A DNA stretch of 64,000 nt, from contig CAWBCW010000011.1 in the NCBI GenBank assembly GCA_963787345.1, positions 620,001-684,000 of the forward strand, written 5' to 3'. The notes beneath the pieces were generated by a model that did not search any database, was not told where the DNA came from, and was given only the letters and a program-made list of their open reading frames with translations. The position numbers and the translations under genes were made by a program. The DNA comes from Bacillus_BD sp963787345. GTDB taxonomy: Bacteria > Bacillota > Bacilli > Bacillales > Cytobacillaceae. This document shows, piece after piece, positions 9,021 through 18,712 of this stretch (the stretch's first letter is position 1; each line of letters starts with the position of its first letter).

Positions 9021-9341
9021 ATTAGCCTAATTTTTTTCCATAAATAGGTATTTGTAATTACATACATATCCTGTTTAACTTCTTTCAGCATAAGTCTCCC
9101 ACTTTTATAAGAGGCGAGATAAATGCAAGATTTGATCGAAACATGGATATACCATTTATATATACGATGCACAGGAATATTCAATAATCGCTTATTTTTT
9201 TGAAAGATGGTACATAATATAGTTAGTTATGCAAATAAGAATAAGTAAGCTATTTCATGCTTTTTATTATAGAATGAGTATGTTCGAAAGAAATGCAAAG
9301 ATTATTCTCTTTTAGACAAGGTAGAGAGGAGCATTAAATGA
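9021..9341 (+). other. AT-rich rpsO-pnp intergenic region
   Basis: About 320 bp without a credible gene. It must contain the pnp promoter; TAATAT around 9210 is a possible -10, but I see no good -35. The pnp ribosome site AGAGAGGAG lies at about 9326. Short readings on both strands lack ribosome sites and homology. Confidence 0.4.
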
Positions 9342-11462
9342 ATGGAACAAGATAAAAAAGTATATTCAATAGATTGGGCTGGCCGTAAACTAACCGTTGA
9401 AGTTGGCCAGTTAGCAAAACAGGCAAATGGAGCGGTACTCATCCGTTATGGAGATTCAGCTGTCTTAAGTACTGCTACTGCTTCAAAGGAAGCAAAGAAT
9501 GTAGACTTTTTCCCACTAACCGTTAACTATGAGGAAAGACTATATGCTGTTGGGAAAATTCCTGGAGGATTTATCAAAAGAGAAGGACGTCCAAGTGAGA
9601 AAGCTATTCTCGCGAGCCGTTTAATTGATAGACCAATTCGTCCATTATTTGCCGATGGTTTTCGTAATGAAGTTCAAGTTGTTAGTTTAGTTTTAAGTGT
9701 AGATCAAGATTGCTCGACTGAAATGGCGGCTATGTTTGGATCTTCACTTGCCCTTAGTGTGTCTGATATTCCGTTTGAAGGTCCGATTGCTGGGGTAGTT
9801 ATTGGTCGTATTGATGGGAATTTTATCATAAATCCAACAGTTGAGCAATCTGAAAAAAGTGATATTCACTTAACGGTTGCTGGGACGAAAGATGCTATCA
9901 ATATGGTTGAAGCGGGTGCAAATGAAGTTTCTGAAGAAACCATGTTAGAAGCAATTATGTTTGGTCATGATGAGATAAAACGTTTGATTTCTTTCCAAGA
10001 ACAAATTGTTAAAGAAGTTGGAAAAGAAAAGGTAAGTGTAGTTCTTGCCGAAGTGGATGCAGTATTGGAAGCTGAAATTCGCGGGTTATGTGAAACAGAA
10101 ATGATTCAAGCGATTCAAGTTCAAGAAAAACATGCTCGTGAAGATGCGATTCAGGCAGTGAAAGAAAAGATCCTTGCAAAATATGAAGAACAAGAAGCAG
10201 AGGAAGCTGTCCTAAAACAAGTGAAGCAAGTGTTAGACAAGCTTGTAAAAGGAGAAGTTCGCCGCCTCATTACAGAAGATAAAATTAGACCGGATGGCCG
10301 TAAACCGGATGAGATTCGTCCATTATCATCTGAAGTAAGTTTATTGCCACGTACACATGGTTCAGGCTTGTTTACTCGTGGACAAACGCAAGCATTAAGT
10401 ATTTGTACACTAGGTGCATTAGGGGATGTACAAATTCTTGATGGACTTGGTCTGGAAGAAGAAAAACGATTTATGCACCATTATAATTTCCCTAACTTTA
10501 GTGTTGGAGAAACGGGACCGATGAGAGGCCCAGGTCGTCGTGAAATTGGTCATGGTGCCTTAGGTGAAAGAGCTTTATCCTATGTGATTCCAGATGAGAA
10601 GGAATTTCCATATACGATTCGTCTTGTTGCTGAAGTTCTTGAATCAAACGGTTCTAGTTCACAAGCAAGTATTTGCGCAGGAACATTAGCTATGATGGAT
10701 GCTGGAGTGCCGATTAAAGCACCAGTAGCAGGAATTGCAATGGGTCTAATTAAATCTGGTGAAAATTATTCGATTTTGACTGATATTCAGGGGATGGAAG
10801 ACCACCTTGGAGATATGGACTTTAAAGTAGCTGGTACAGCAAAAGGGATAACAGCCCTGCAAATGGATATTAAAATCGCAGGCTTATCACGTGAAATTTT
10901 AGAAGAAGCTCTGCAGCAAGCCAAAATTGGCCGAATGCAAATATTAGATTCCATGCTGGCAACAATCCAAGAGCCACGCGGACACTTATCAACTTTCGCA
11001 CCGAAAATTTTAATGATGGCGATTAATCCTGATAAAATTCGTGATGTCATTGGACCAAGTGGAAAACAAATCAATAAAATTATTGAAGAAACCGGCGTAA
11101 AAATTGATATTGAGCAAGATGGTACGGTATTTATTTCATCAACAAATGAAGAGATGAATCAAAAAGCCAAACAGATTATTGAAGATCTTGTTCGTGAAGT
11201 AGTTGCAGGACAACTTTACCTAGGAAAAGTAAAACGCATTGAAAAGTTCGGGGCGTTTGTTGAAATCTTCCAAGGCAAGGATGGACTCGTTCATATTTCT
11301 GAGTTGGCAGAGGAACGTGTTGGTAAAGTAGAAGATGTTGTAAAAATTGGTGATGAGATGCTCGTAAAAGTGCTTGAAATTGATAGACAAGGCCGAGTAA
11401 ATTTATCACGAAAAGCCGTATTAAAAGAGCAGCGTCAACATGAGGAAAGTGCTCAAAACTAA
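9342..11462 (+). CDS. pnp: Polynucleotide phosphorylase
   Basis: 706 residues. A trimeric 3'-5' phosphorolytic exoribonuclease of the RNA degradation machinery. Two RNase PH domains are visible (about 1-220 and 310-540); the second has RTHGSGLFTRGQTQAL and the active-site stretch LGDMDFKVAGT. A KH domain (IGPSGKQINKIIEETG) and a C-terminal S1 domain (GAFVEIFQGKDGLVHISEL) follow. Gene order rpsO-pnp is conserved across bacteria. Confidence 0.97.
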   Translation: MEQDKKVYSIDWAGRKLTVEVGQLAKQANGAVLIRYGDSAVLSTATASKEAKNVDFFPLTVNYEERLYAVGKIPGGFIKREGRPSEKAILASRLIDRPIRPLFADGFRNEVQVVSLVLSVDQDCSTEMAAMFGSSLALSVSDIPFEGPIAGVVIGRIDGNFIINPTVEQSEKSDIHLTVAGTKDAINMVEAGANEVSEETMLEAIMFGHDEIKRLISFQEQIVKEVGKEKVSVVLAEVDAVLEAEIRGLCETEMIQAIQVQEKHAREDAIQAVKEKILAKYEEQEAEEAVLKQVKQVLDKLVKGEVRRLITEDKIRPDGRKPDEIRPLSSEVSLLPRTHGSGLFTRGQTQALSICTLGALGDVQILDGLGLEEEKRFMHHYNFPNFSVGETGPMRGPGRREIGHGALGERALSYVIPDEKEFPYTIRLVAEVLESNGSSSQASICAGTLAMMDAGVPIKAPVAGIAMGLIKSGENYSILTDIQGMEDHLGDMDFKVAGTAKGITALQMDIKIAGLSREILEEALQQAKIGRMQILDSMLATIQEPRGHLSTFAPKILMMAINPDKIRDVIGPSGKQINKIIEETGVKIDIEQDGTVFISSTNEEMNQKAKQIIEDLVREVVAGQLYLGKVKRIEKFGAFVEIFQGKDGLVHISELAEERVGKVEDVVKIGDEMLVKVLEIDRQGRVNLSRKAVLKEQRQHEESAQN

Positions 11463-11473
11463 TGAAATTTAGC

Positions 11474-11508
11474 ACAGTCAGCGGGCGATCCCCTGGCTGT
11501 TTATTTAT
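11474..11508 (+). terminator. Terminator after pnp
   Basis: ACAGTCAG (11474-11481) pairs with CTGGCTGT (11493-11500), with an inner GGG/CCC pairing, and is followed by a T-rich tract. Confidence 0.65.
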
Positions 11509-11595
11509 GGAAAAACTTCCTGAATTACATATAGAAATAACTAAGTTCTACCTTGTCCCCTCCATTCATAGTTTGTAATGGAGGCGATAATAATA

Positions 11596-12579
11596 ATGAA
11601 AAAATGGGTTGTGGCAGGTTTTATTTTGTTGCTGGCTTTTTTAATTGTGAATAATCCTTTTTCTAAAGAATATATAAGCAGTTTAAAAGAGGATGTTATC
11701 TCAGTAGGTAAAAACAAAGATCCTCTTTATCAGGAAATAGATTCAAGAGCGGACGAATATAAAGTTCCTGCCAGTGATGCTAAAATCGATCCAATTTGGA
11801 AGGCTCTTCCCGGGATTAATGGCATTGAAGTAGATGTAAAGGCATCTTATGACAAGATGAAAAAGGATGGAAGCTTTGATGAAAGTAAACTAATATATAA
11901 GCAAGTTACTCCTAATATACATTTAGAGGATCTCCCTCCATCTCCTATTTATAAAGGGCATCCTGATAAACAAATGGTTAGTTTTATTATAAATGTGGCA
12001 TGGGGAAATGAATATTTGTCAAGCATGTTAGCTACATTAAAAAAACATCATGTTTCAGCCACTTTTTTTCTTGAAGGAAGATGGGCACAAAAAAATCCTG
12101 AGCTGGCAAAAATGATTTCTGAAGCAGGTCATGAAATCGGAAATCATTCCTATTCCCATCCCGATATGAAAAGTATTTCAAATGAAAAAACGAGGCAGGA
12201 GATCATAAAGACGAATGAGGTTATTAAGGCTACAACGGGAACACAACCGCAATGGTTTGCCCCGCCTAGTGGAAGTTACCGTGAAGATACGGTTAAAATT
12301 GCTGCTGAGGAACATATGAAGACGATCATGTGGAGTGTAGATACCATTGATTGGCAAAAGCCTACTCCAAATGTATTAATTGACCGAGTTATGTCCAAAG
12401 TTCATAATGGAGCAATCATCTTAATGCACCCAACAAATTCAACAGAACAATCTTTGGATACATTAATTACCCAAATTAAGGAAAAAGGTTTGCAAATTAA
12501 TACGATTTCAGAACTATTTTCTGAAGAAAGATTATTATTAAACCAAGATGCAGCAAATGTAATAGAAAAGAATGAATAA
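11596..12579 (+). CDS. ylxY: Polysaccharide deacetylase-like protein YlxY
   Basis: 327 residues with an N-terminal membrane or signal segment (about residues 2-20) and a NodB-type domain from about residue 130. The metal-binding HSYSH motif (GNHSYSHPDM) and APPSGSY are present. The usual first metal aspartate motif TFDDGP is replaced by INVAWGNEY, so activity may be altered or lost; this departure looks family-wide rather than local. ATG 11596 follows TGGAGGCGA. Located between pnp and mlpA as in B. subtilis. Confidence 0.88.
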   Translation: MKKWVVAGFILLLAFLIVNNPFSKEYISSLKEDVISVGKNKDPLYQEIDSRADEYKVPASDAKIDPIWKALPGINGIEVDVKASYDKMKKDGSFDESKLIYKQVTPNIHLEDLPPSPIYKGHPDKQMVSFIINVAWGNEYLSSMLATLKKHHVSATFFLEGRWAQKNPELAKMISEAGHEIGNHSYSHPDMKSISNEKTRQEIIKTNEVIKATTGTQPQWFAPPSGSYREDTVKIAAEEHMKTIMWSVDTIDWQKPTPNVLIDRVMSKVHNGAIILMHPTNSTEQSLDTLITQIKEKGLQINTISELFSEERLLLNQDAANVIEKNE

Positions 12580-12600
12580 ACAATAGTAAAAGTCAAGTTC

Positions 12601-12630
12601 TTGGAAAAAATAAGGTTGATAGGATATACT
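12601..12630 (+). promoter_or_regulatory. Possible sigma-A promoter for mlpA
   Basis: TTGGAA (12601-12606), an 18-bp spacer and TATACT (12625-12630) lie 70 bp before the mlpA start. Confidence 0.4.
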
Positions 12631-12699
12631 TTACAACACAATCGTGTAAAATCAATGCATGAGGAATAGCATCTTTGTTTTAGAACAGGAGGAGTTTGT

Positions 12700-13935
12700 T
12701 TGATAAAGAAATATACGTGTCAAAATGGAGTAAGAGTTGTACTAGAAAATATTCCAACCGTTCGTTCAGTTGCGATAGGAGTGTGGATTGGTACAGGTTC
12801 AAGAAATGAGTCACTGAGCAATAATGGAATTTCTCATTTTTTAGAACATATGTTTTTTAAAGGGACAAAGACAAGATCGGCGTTAGAAATTGCTGAAGCG
12901 TTTGACAGCATTGGTGGCCAAGTAAACGCATTCACTTCTAAAGAGTACACTTGTTACTATGCAAAGGTATTAGATAACCACTCAAAGTTTGCATTAGATG
13001 TACTTGCAGATATGTTTTTTAATTCAACCTTTGTAGAAGAAGAATTGATAAAAGAAAAAAATGTAGTTTATGAAGAAATTAAGATGTATGAAGATACACC
13101 AGATGATATCGTTCACGATCTATTAAGCAAAGCCATTTATGAGGAACATTCTCTTGGGTATCCGATCTTAGGTACGGAGGAAACTTTATCTACATTTACG
13201 GGGAATACGCTAAAAGAATACATGCATAATATGTATACTCCAGAGAATGTAGTGATTTCAGTTGCTGGAAATATTGACGAATCCTTCATTAAAGAAGTAG
13301 AAAAACTATTTGGTTCCTATGAAGGTGGAAAAAGATCAAATGTGGAGGATAAACCCGTTTTCCATTTTAATCAAATTGCTCGTAAAAAAGATACAGAGCA
13401 GGCTCATCTTTGTCTTGGATATGAAGGCCTTCATGTAGGACATGAAGATATTTACAGTCTGATTATTTTAAATAATATTCTAGGTGGCAGTATGAGCAGT
13501 CGATTATTCCAAGAAGTAAGGGAAAAAAGAGGGTTATCCTATTCGGTTTTCTCCTATCATTCTGCTTTTGAAGATACAGGGATTGTTACCATTTATGGTG
13601 GAACAGGAGCCAAACAACTGGATGTCTTATATGAGACCATTCAAGAAACATTAGCGACGCTTACGAGAGATGGGATTACAGACAAGGAATTATCCAATAG
13701 TAAAGAACAGCTCAAAGGAAGCTTAATGTTAAGCCTTGAAAGTACGAACAGCCGCATGAGCCGCAATGGAAAAAATGAATTAGTCCTTGGGAGACACCGT
13801 TCGTTAGATGATATGGTTGAACACATTGATTCCGTTTCAAAGATAAGCGTCAATGAGATGGCTCAAAGAATTTTTACGGATGAATTTTCTGTGTCATTAA
13901 TCAGCCCTGACGGCGTACTATCGAAAAGTCTATAA
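12700..13935 (+). CDS. mlpA: M16 family zinc protease MlpA
   Basis: 411 residues. The inverted zinc motif HFLEH is present (HFLEHMFFKGT), with the downstream glutamate in VVYEEIKMYEDTPDD. The R/Y segment REKRGLSYSVFSY in the second half is typical of M16 peptidases. Translation begins at TTG 12700 with AGGAGG upstream; the B. subtilis homologue (YmxG) also uses TTG. In B. subtilis MlpA is linked to control of extracellular protease; that role is inferred here. Confidence 0.93.
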   Translation: MIKKYTCQNGVRVVLENIPTVRSVAIGVWIGTGSRNESLSNNGISHFLEHMFFKGTKTRSALEIAEAFDSIGGQVNAFTSKEYTCYYAKVLDNHSKFALDVLADMFFNSTFVEEELIKEKNVVYEEIKMYEDTPDDIVHDLLSKAIYEEHSLGYPILGTEETLSTFTGNTLKEYMHNMYTPENVVISVAGNIDESFIKEVEKLFGSYEGGKRSNVEDKPVFHFNQIARKKDTEQAHLCLGYEGLHVGHEDIYSLIILNNILGGSMSSRLFQEVREKRGLSYSVFSYHSAFEDTGIVTIYGGTGAKQLDVLYETIQETLATLTRDGITDKELSNSKEQLKGSLMLSLESTNSRMSRNGKNELVLGRHRSLDDMVEHIDSVSKISVNEMAQRIFTDEFSVSLISPDGVLSKSL

Positions 13936-13950
13936 TCTTTTAAAATAAAC

Positions 13951-13987
13951 AAACAGTCTATTACACATAGTAGGCTGTTTTTTTATG
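13951..13987 (+). terminator. Terminator after mlpA
   Basis: AAACAGTCTA (13951-13960) pairs with TAGGCTGTTT (13971-13980), followed by T7. Confidence 0.8.
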
Positions 13988-14073
13988 GCCAAATTTAAGT
14001 GCAGACTAGTCTAATCAATGGTCTTGTCTCGTATGAATATAGAGAAGAATATTGTAATTTGTGGAGGGAAATG

Positions 14074-14322
14074 ATGAGACTAAGTGAGTTAAGTGGAAAA
14101 GAAATCGTCGATGTAAATCGGGCAGAGCGTTTAGGGGTACTTGGACAAACCGATTTAGAAATTAATGAGAGTACCGGCCAGATCGAAGCTTTAATTATCC
14201 CTTCATTAAGATGGTTTGGAATGAAAAGACAGGGAGACGAAATACGTGTAAGCTGGAATAACATCACAAAAATCGGTAGCGATATGATTATCCTTGATAT
14301 GGAAAACCTTGAAAGAAAGTGA
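14074..14322 (+). CDS. ymxH: YlmC/YmxH family PRC-barrel protein
   Basis: 82 residues. MRLSELSGKEIVDVNRAERL and the GQTDLEIN and KIGSDMII segments define the YlmC/YmxH family of small sporulation-associated PRC-barrel proteins. The frame is open from 13999, but GGAGGG lies 5 bases before ATG 14074 and homologues start there. Located between mlpA and dpaA as in B. subtilis. Its function is unknown. Confidence 0.9.
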   Translation: MRLSELSGKEIVDVNRAERLGVLGQTDLEINESTGQIEALIIPSLRWFGMKRQGDEIRVSWNNITKIGSDMIILDMENLERK

Positions 14323-14345
14323 CTCAATTGGGGTCACTTTTTTTT
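14317..14345 (+). terminator. Terminator overlapping the ymxH stop
   Basis: AAAGTGAC (14317-14324) pairs with GTCACTTT (14333-14340) and is followed by a T run; the left arm includes the ymxH stop codon. Confidence 0.8.
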
Positions 14346-14584
14346 GCGATGAAAGTCAAAAGGTCACTCACATAAAGGAATTAAAAGATCCAGTTGGTCT
14401 ATCGTCACAGAATTCACCTAATTTACATATGATGTTGCAGTAGTCCCGTCATCCTTTTGAAACCCTTGAAAAAATCATGAATAAGTGTCGATCAAAACAA
14501 AAAGGGGCCCTTAATTACATGAGAATGATCATATTTCACATTCATTATAATTAATCTCGCCCTAACAAAAGAAGGTGAATTTTC

Positions 14585-15484
14585 ATGCTGACAGATATGC
14601 AAATTGCCATTATTGGCGGTGATGCAAGGCAGCTCGAAGTCATTCGTAAGTTAACGGAACTTGATGCAAAACTATCACTCGTTGGGTTTGAACAGCTTGA
14701 CCATGCTTTTACAGGAGCAAGTAAAGAAAAAATCAATGAACTAGACTTTTCTGTGTTGGATGCGATCATTTTACCGGTTGCTGGCACAAACCTTGATGGG
14801 TTCGTAGATACGATTTTTTCAAATGAAAAAATCAAGTTGCTAGAAGAGATGGTCATGAAAACCCCAGAACATTGTACTATTTTTTCGGGCATTACGAATG
14901 CTTATTTAAATAATATCATTGAAAAAACAAAACGCCGTCAAGTCCTTTTATTTAGTCGTGATGATGTTGCCATTTATAATTCGATTCCAACCGTAGAAGG
15001 AACGATTATGATGGCCATCCAGCACACAGATATAACGATACACGGATCCAATGTTACCGTCCTTGGACTTGGAAGAGTAGGGATGAGTGTTGCTCGAGCT
15101 TTTCACTTACTTGGAGCAAAAGTGAAAGTAGGAGCTCGAAAGCCCGAGCATATTGCGAGGATTACGGAGATGGGATTAACACCCTTCCATCTTAATGAAA
15201 TAAGCAATTGGGTTTCTGACACAGATATTCTAATCAATACGATCCCGCATTTAGTTGTTACCCCTACTGTTATTACGAAAATGCCTGTACAAACATTAAT
15301 CATTGATCTTGCTTCTAAACCAGGTGGAACAGATTTCCGTTATGCAGAAAAAAGAGGAGTAAAAGCCTTATTAGCTCCAAGTCTCCCAGGGATCGTTGCA
15401 CCAAAGACAGCAGGAGCTATTTTAGCAAATGTCCTTTCACATTTACTGGAAGAAGTATATGAAAATCGAAAGGAGAATATATAA
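14585..15484 (+). CDS. dpaA: Dipicolinate synthase subunit A
   Basis: 299 residues. DpaA (SpoVFA) acts with DpaB in the mother cell to make dipicolinic acid from a lysine-pathway intermediate for the spore core. A Rossmann nucleotide motif VLGLGRVGMSVARAF lies in the second half, and the N-terminus begins IAIIGGDARQLEVIRKL. The start follows a GAAGGTGAA ribosome site. Its stop overlaps the dpaB start. The nearby asd-dapG-dapA genes supply the precursor. Confidence 0.96.
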   Translation: MLTDMQIAIIGGDARQLEVIRKLTELDAKLSLVGFEQLDHAFTGASKEKINELDFSVLDAIILPVAGTNLDGFVDTIFSNEKIKLLEEMVMKTPEHCTIFSGITNAYLNNIIEKTKRRQVLLFSRDDVAIYNSIPTVEGTIMMAIQHTDITIHGSNVTVLGLGRVGMSVARAFHLLGAKVKVGARKPEHIARITEMGLTPFHLNEISNWVSDTDILINTIPHLVVTPTVITKMPVQTLIIDLASKPGGTDFRYAEKRGVKALLAPSLPGIVAPKTAGAILANVLSHLLEEVYENRKENI

Positions 15485-16080
15485 TGAGTTTAAATGGAAA
15501 GCGTATTGGATTTGGATTAACGGGTTCACATTGTACCTATGATGCTGTATTTCCTGAAATTGAAAAACTAGTAAATGCTGGTGCGGAAGTGGTTCCAGTT
15601 TGTACTTTTACGGTTAAAAGTACAACGACACGTTTTGGAAATGGTGAGGACTGGGTAAAACGAATCGAAGAATTAACTGGAAATAGGATCATCGATTCAA
15701 TTGTAGCAGCAGAACCACTAGGACCCAAAATGCCGCTAGATTGTATGGTTATTGCTCCATTAACAGGAGCCTCTATGAGCAAATTCGCCAATGCATTAAG
15801 TGACTCACCCGTTTTAATGGCTGCAAAAGCGACATTAAGAAATCAAAAACCGGTTGTGTTAGGAATTTCTACAAATGATGCTCTAGGCTTGAATGGTGTA
15901 AACTTGATGAAGTTAATGGCAACTAAGAATATTTATTTTATCCCATATGGTCAGGATGACCCAGTTAACAAACCAAATTCAATGGTGGCACGTATGCCAA
16001 TGCTGCAAGAGACGGTTGAAGCTGCCATACTCGGAAACCAACTTCAGCCAGTAATCGTTGAACGCTATAAAGATGAATAA
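15484..16080 (+). CDS. dpaB: Dipicolinate synthase subunit B
   Basis: 198 residues of the flavoprotein fold. Hallmarks are GFGLTGSHCTYDAVFPEIE and the MVIAPLTGASMSKFANAL segment. Acts with DpaA to form dipicolinate. The start codon overlaps the dpaA stop by one base (TAATG), implying coupled translation of the two subunits. Confidence 0.96.
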   Translation: MSLNGKRIGFGLTGSHCTYDAVFPEIEKLVNAGAEVVPVCTFTVKSTTTRFGNGEDWVKRIEELTGNRIIDSIVAAEPLGPKMPLDCMVIAPLTGASMSKFANALSDSPVLMAAKATLRNQKPVVLGISTNDALGLNGVNLMKLMATKNIYFIPYGQDDPVNKPNSMVARMPMLQETVEAAILGNQLQPVIVERYKDE

Positions 16081-16106
16081 ACAAATTTTTTAAGTAAAAA
16101 GATTTC

Positions 16107-16255
16107 TTTACAATTTTATTGTGATAAAATATATGAAAGTGTTATAGAGGATGGCGAATGTTTTTAACTTCGCCTTCTTTATATGACTGTTGGAAGAGAA
16201 CAGGATTGCGATAAATTGAGAACCCAGGTTCATCACAATATCATATAGTAACACT
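16107..16255 (+). promoter_or_regulatory. Promoter and possible structured leader of asd
   Basis: TTTACA (16107-16112), 17 bp and TATATG (16130-16135) form a likely promoter. Downstream, 16138-16145 can pair with 16248-16255, enclosing a hairpin (GGCGAA 16153-16158 with TTCGCC 16169-16174) and a weaker second hairpin near 16204-16240. If transcription starts downstream of 16138 the closing stem would be incomplete. It does not match the lysine riboswitch core as I know it. Confidence 0.35.
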
Positions 16256-16297
16256 ATTTCCAGAATATTATTTTCAGATGTGAAAGGGGAACAAAAG

Positions 16298-17347
16298 ATG
16301 GAACAGAAAAAAGGTTTTCATGTAGCAGTAGTTGGAGCAACTGGAGCAGTAGGGCAGCAAATTATCAAAACACTGGAAAATAGAAAGTTTCCGATCTCAC
16401 AATTAACCTTATTATCTTCAGCTCGTTCTGCAGGTAAAAAGGTTGAAGTGAATGGAATTGAATATACAATGCAAGAAGCTAAACCAGAAAGCTTCAAAGG
16501 CATTCAAATTGCTTTCTTTAGCGCTGGCGGTGGCGTATCAAAGGAATTAGCAGCACATGCCGTTGAACATGGTGCGATTGTCGTTGACAATACAAGCGCA
16601 TATCGTATGGACGAGAACGTACCGTTAGTTGTACCAGAAGTAAATGAAAAAGATCTTTTCGATCATAATGGGATTATCGCAAATCCGAATTGTTCAACGA
16701 TCCAAATGGTTGTAGCACTAGAACCGATCCGTCAACAATTTGGTTTAAAGAAAATCATTGTATCAACATACCAAGCTGTTTCTGGCTCAGGAAATGTGGC
16801 AATAGACGAAATGACAGAACAGACAAAAGCGATTTTAAATAATGAACCTTTTGAGCCGGCAATCATGCCAGTTAAAAGTGATAAGAAGCATTATCAGATT
16901 GCATTTAATGCAATTCCACAAATTGATCTATTCCAAGAGAATGGCTTTACGTATGAAGAAATGAAAATGATTAATGAAACGAAGAAAATTATGCATGATC
17001 CTGATATGAATGTTGCGGCTACTTGTGTACGTATCCCAGTCGCTGTTGGACATTCTGAATCACTCTATATTGAAGTTGACAAAGCTGGTGTCACTGTTGA
17101 AGAAATAAGAGAATTACTAAAAACATCACCAGGTGTAGTGCTTCAAGATGATCCTGCTAATCAAGTTTATCCTATGCCAGCAGATTGCGTAGGTACTACA
17201 GATGTATTTGTTGGTCGTATCCGTAAAGATTTAGATAACGATAAGGGATTTCACCTTTGGGTCGTTTCTGACAACTTATTAAAAGGAGCGGCATGGAATT
17301 CAGTCCAAATTGCGGAAAGCTTAGTTAAACTTGATATTGTGAAGTAA
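16298..17347 (+). CDS. asd: Aspartate-semialdehyde dehydrogenase
   Basis: 349 residues. Reduces aspartyl phosphate to aspartate semialdehyde, the branch point to lysine, diaminopimelate, dipicolinate, threonine and methionine. VVGATGAVGQQII binds NADP, and ANPNCSTIQMVVALEP holds the catalytic cysteine. ATG 16298 follows AAAGGGGA; the GTG at 16280 is less likely. First gene of asd-dapG-dapA. Confidence 0.97.
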   Translation: MEQKKGFHVAVVGATGAVGQQIIKTLENRKFPISQLTLLSSARSAGKKVEVNGIEYTMQEAKPESFKGIQIAFFSAGGGVSKELAAHAVEHGAIVVDNTSAYRMDENVPLVVPEVNEKDLFDHNGIIANPNCSTIQMVVALEPIRQQFGLKKIIVSTYQAVSGSGNVAIDEMTEQTKAILNNEPFEPAIMPVKSDKKHYQIAFNAIPQIDLFQENGFTYEEMKMINETKKIMHDPDMNVAATCVRIPVAVGHSESLYIEVDKAGVTVEEIRELLKTSPGVVLQDDPANQVYPMPADCVGTTDVFVGRIRKDLDNDKGFHLWVVSDNLLKGAAWNSVQIAESLVKLDIVK

Positions 17348-17453
17348 AAATCGGAAACTAAGGATATTGTTTTTACATTGATGCCTAAATTTTTCACCTA
17401 AAATACGAACAAAAGTGAAAATCAATCATAAAATGGATTTTAGAGGTGTAACA

Positions 17454-18680
17454 ATGAAAATAATCATCCAAAAGTTTGGTGGAACTTCCGTACGTGATGA
17501 AAATGGGCGGAAACAGGCTAAAAAACATGTTCAATCCGCCTTAGATGAAGGGTATAAAGTGGTGGTTGTTGTATCTGCAATGGGGAGAAAAGGGGATCCA
17601 TATGCAACAGATACATTACTCTCCCTGATTCATTCGTCAGATCGTTTAATTACTAACCGTGAAACGGACTTATTACTATCCTGCGGGGAAATTATTTCGA
17701 GTATCGTTTTCACAGATATGTTACGAAGTGCAGGGATTCAGGCAACGGCCTTAACTGGGGCTCAAGCTGGTTTTATTACGAATAATGAACATACAAATGC
17801 GAAGATTATGACGATGAAAAGTGAGCGTTTGTTAAATGAATTACATCATTATGATGTGGCAGTAGTTGCAGGTTTTCAAGGACAGACAAAGTATGGGGAT
17901 ACGACAACGATTGGCAGGGGCGGCAGTGATACTTCTGCCGCTGCACTTGGTGCGGCTTTAACCGCTGAATATATTGATATTTTCACAGATGTAGAAGGAA
18001 TTATGACTGCGGATCCGCGAGTAGCCGAGAACGCACGCCCATTATCTGTTGTGACCTATTCAGAAGTGTGTAATATGGCTTATCAAGGGGCTAAAGTGAT
18101 TCATCCTCGTGCGGTTGAAATTGCTCAGCAAGCGAAAGTACCGATTCGAATACGTTCAACTTATTCAGATCATCCTGGTACATTAATTACAAATATTAGG
18201 CCTAGCAATAAGATAAATGAACGAACGGTAACGGGAATCGCTCATTTATCGAATATTACACAAATCAAGGTTTTTGCGAAAAAAGAGCAATATAATTTGC
18301 AATCAGAAGTTTTTAAAGCGATGGCAAATGAAAAGATCAGCGTAGATTTTATCAATATTTCTCCTAACCAAGTAATTTATACCGTTTCTGAAGAGATGAC
18401 AAATAAGGCGATATCGGTTCTGCGTGACCTCGGGTATGAACCGGTCATTGAGCGGGATTGTGCAAAAGTATCCGTAGTTGGTGCAGGTATGGCAGGTGTT
18501 CCAGGGGTTACCTCCAAAATTGTTGAGACAGTATCAGAAAAAGGAATCAGAATTTTACAATCCGCTGATAGTCATGCGACAATATGGATTCTAGTTAAGC
18601 AGGAGGATTTAGTATCTGCGATTAATTCTCTACATGACGCTTTTGAATTAGAAAAGGGAAATTCACAAAGTGAGAATTAG
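17454..18680 (+). CDS. dapG: Aspartokinase I (diaminopimelate-sensitive type)
   Basis: 408 residues. Phosphorylates aspartate, the first step of the aspartate pathway. IIQKFGGTSVRDENGR is the kinase signature; two C-terminal ACT domains (about 270 onward) carry regulation. Position between asd and dapA identifies it as the B. subtilis DapG type, which is inhibited by diaminopimelate; that specificity is inferred. ATG 17454 follows GAGGTG; the longer reading from 17415 is not supported. Confidence 0.95.
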   Translation: MKIIIQKFGGTSVRDENGRKQAKKHVQSALDEGYKVVVVVSAMGRKGDPYATDTLLSLIHSSDRLITNRETDLLLSCGEIISSIVFTDMLRSAGIQATALTGAQAGFITNNEHTNAKIMTMKSERLLNELHHYDVAVVAGFQGQTKYGDTTTIGRGGSDTSAAALGAALTAEYIDIFTDVEGIMTADPRVAENARPLSVVTYSEVCNMAYQGAKVIHPRAVEIAQQAKVPIRIRSTYSDHPGTLITNIRPSNKINERTVTGIAHLSNITQIKVFAKKEQYNLQSEVFKAMANEKISVDFINISPNQVIYTVSEEMTNKAISVLRDLGYEPVIERDCAKVSVVGAGMAGVPGVTSKIVETVSEKGIRILQSADSHATIWILVKQEDLVSAINSLHDAFELEKGNSQSEN

Positions 18681-18712
18681 ATTAAAAGGATCTTAAATAA
18701 AGGAGTGGTTGT

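Noticed and set aside
14347..14584. Sigma-K promoter for dpaA
   Set aside because: dpaA is sigma-K controlled in B. subtilis, but I could not find a convincing AC and CATAnnnTA pair at the right spacing, so no site is claimed.
16081..16297. Lysine riboswitch upstream of asd
   Set aside because: The known core sequence and helix order were not found; only a generic multi-helix leader is supported.
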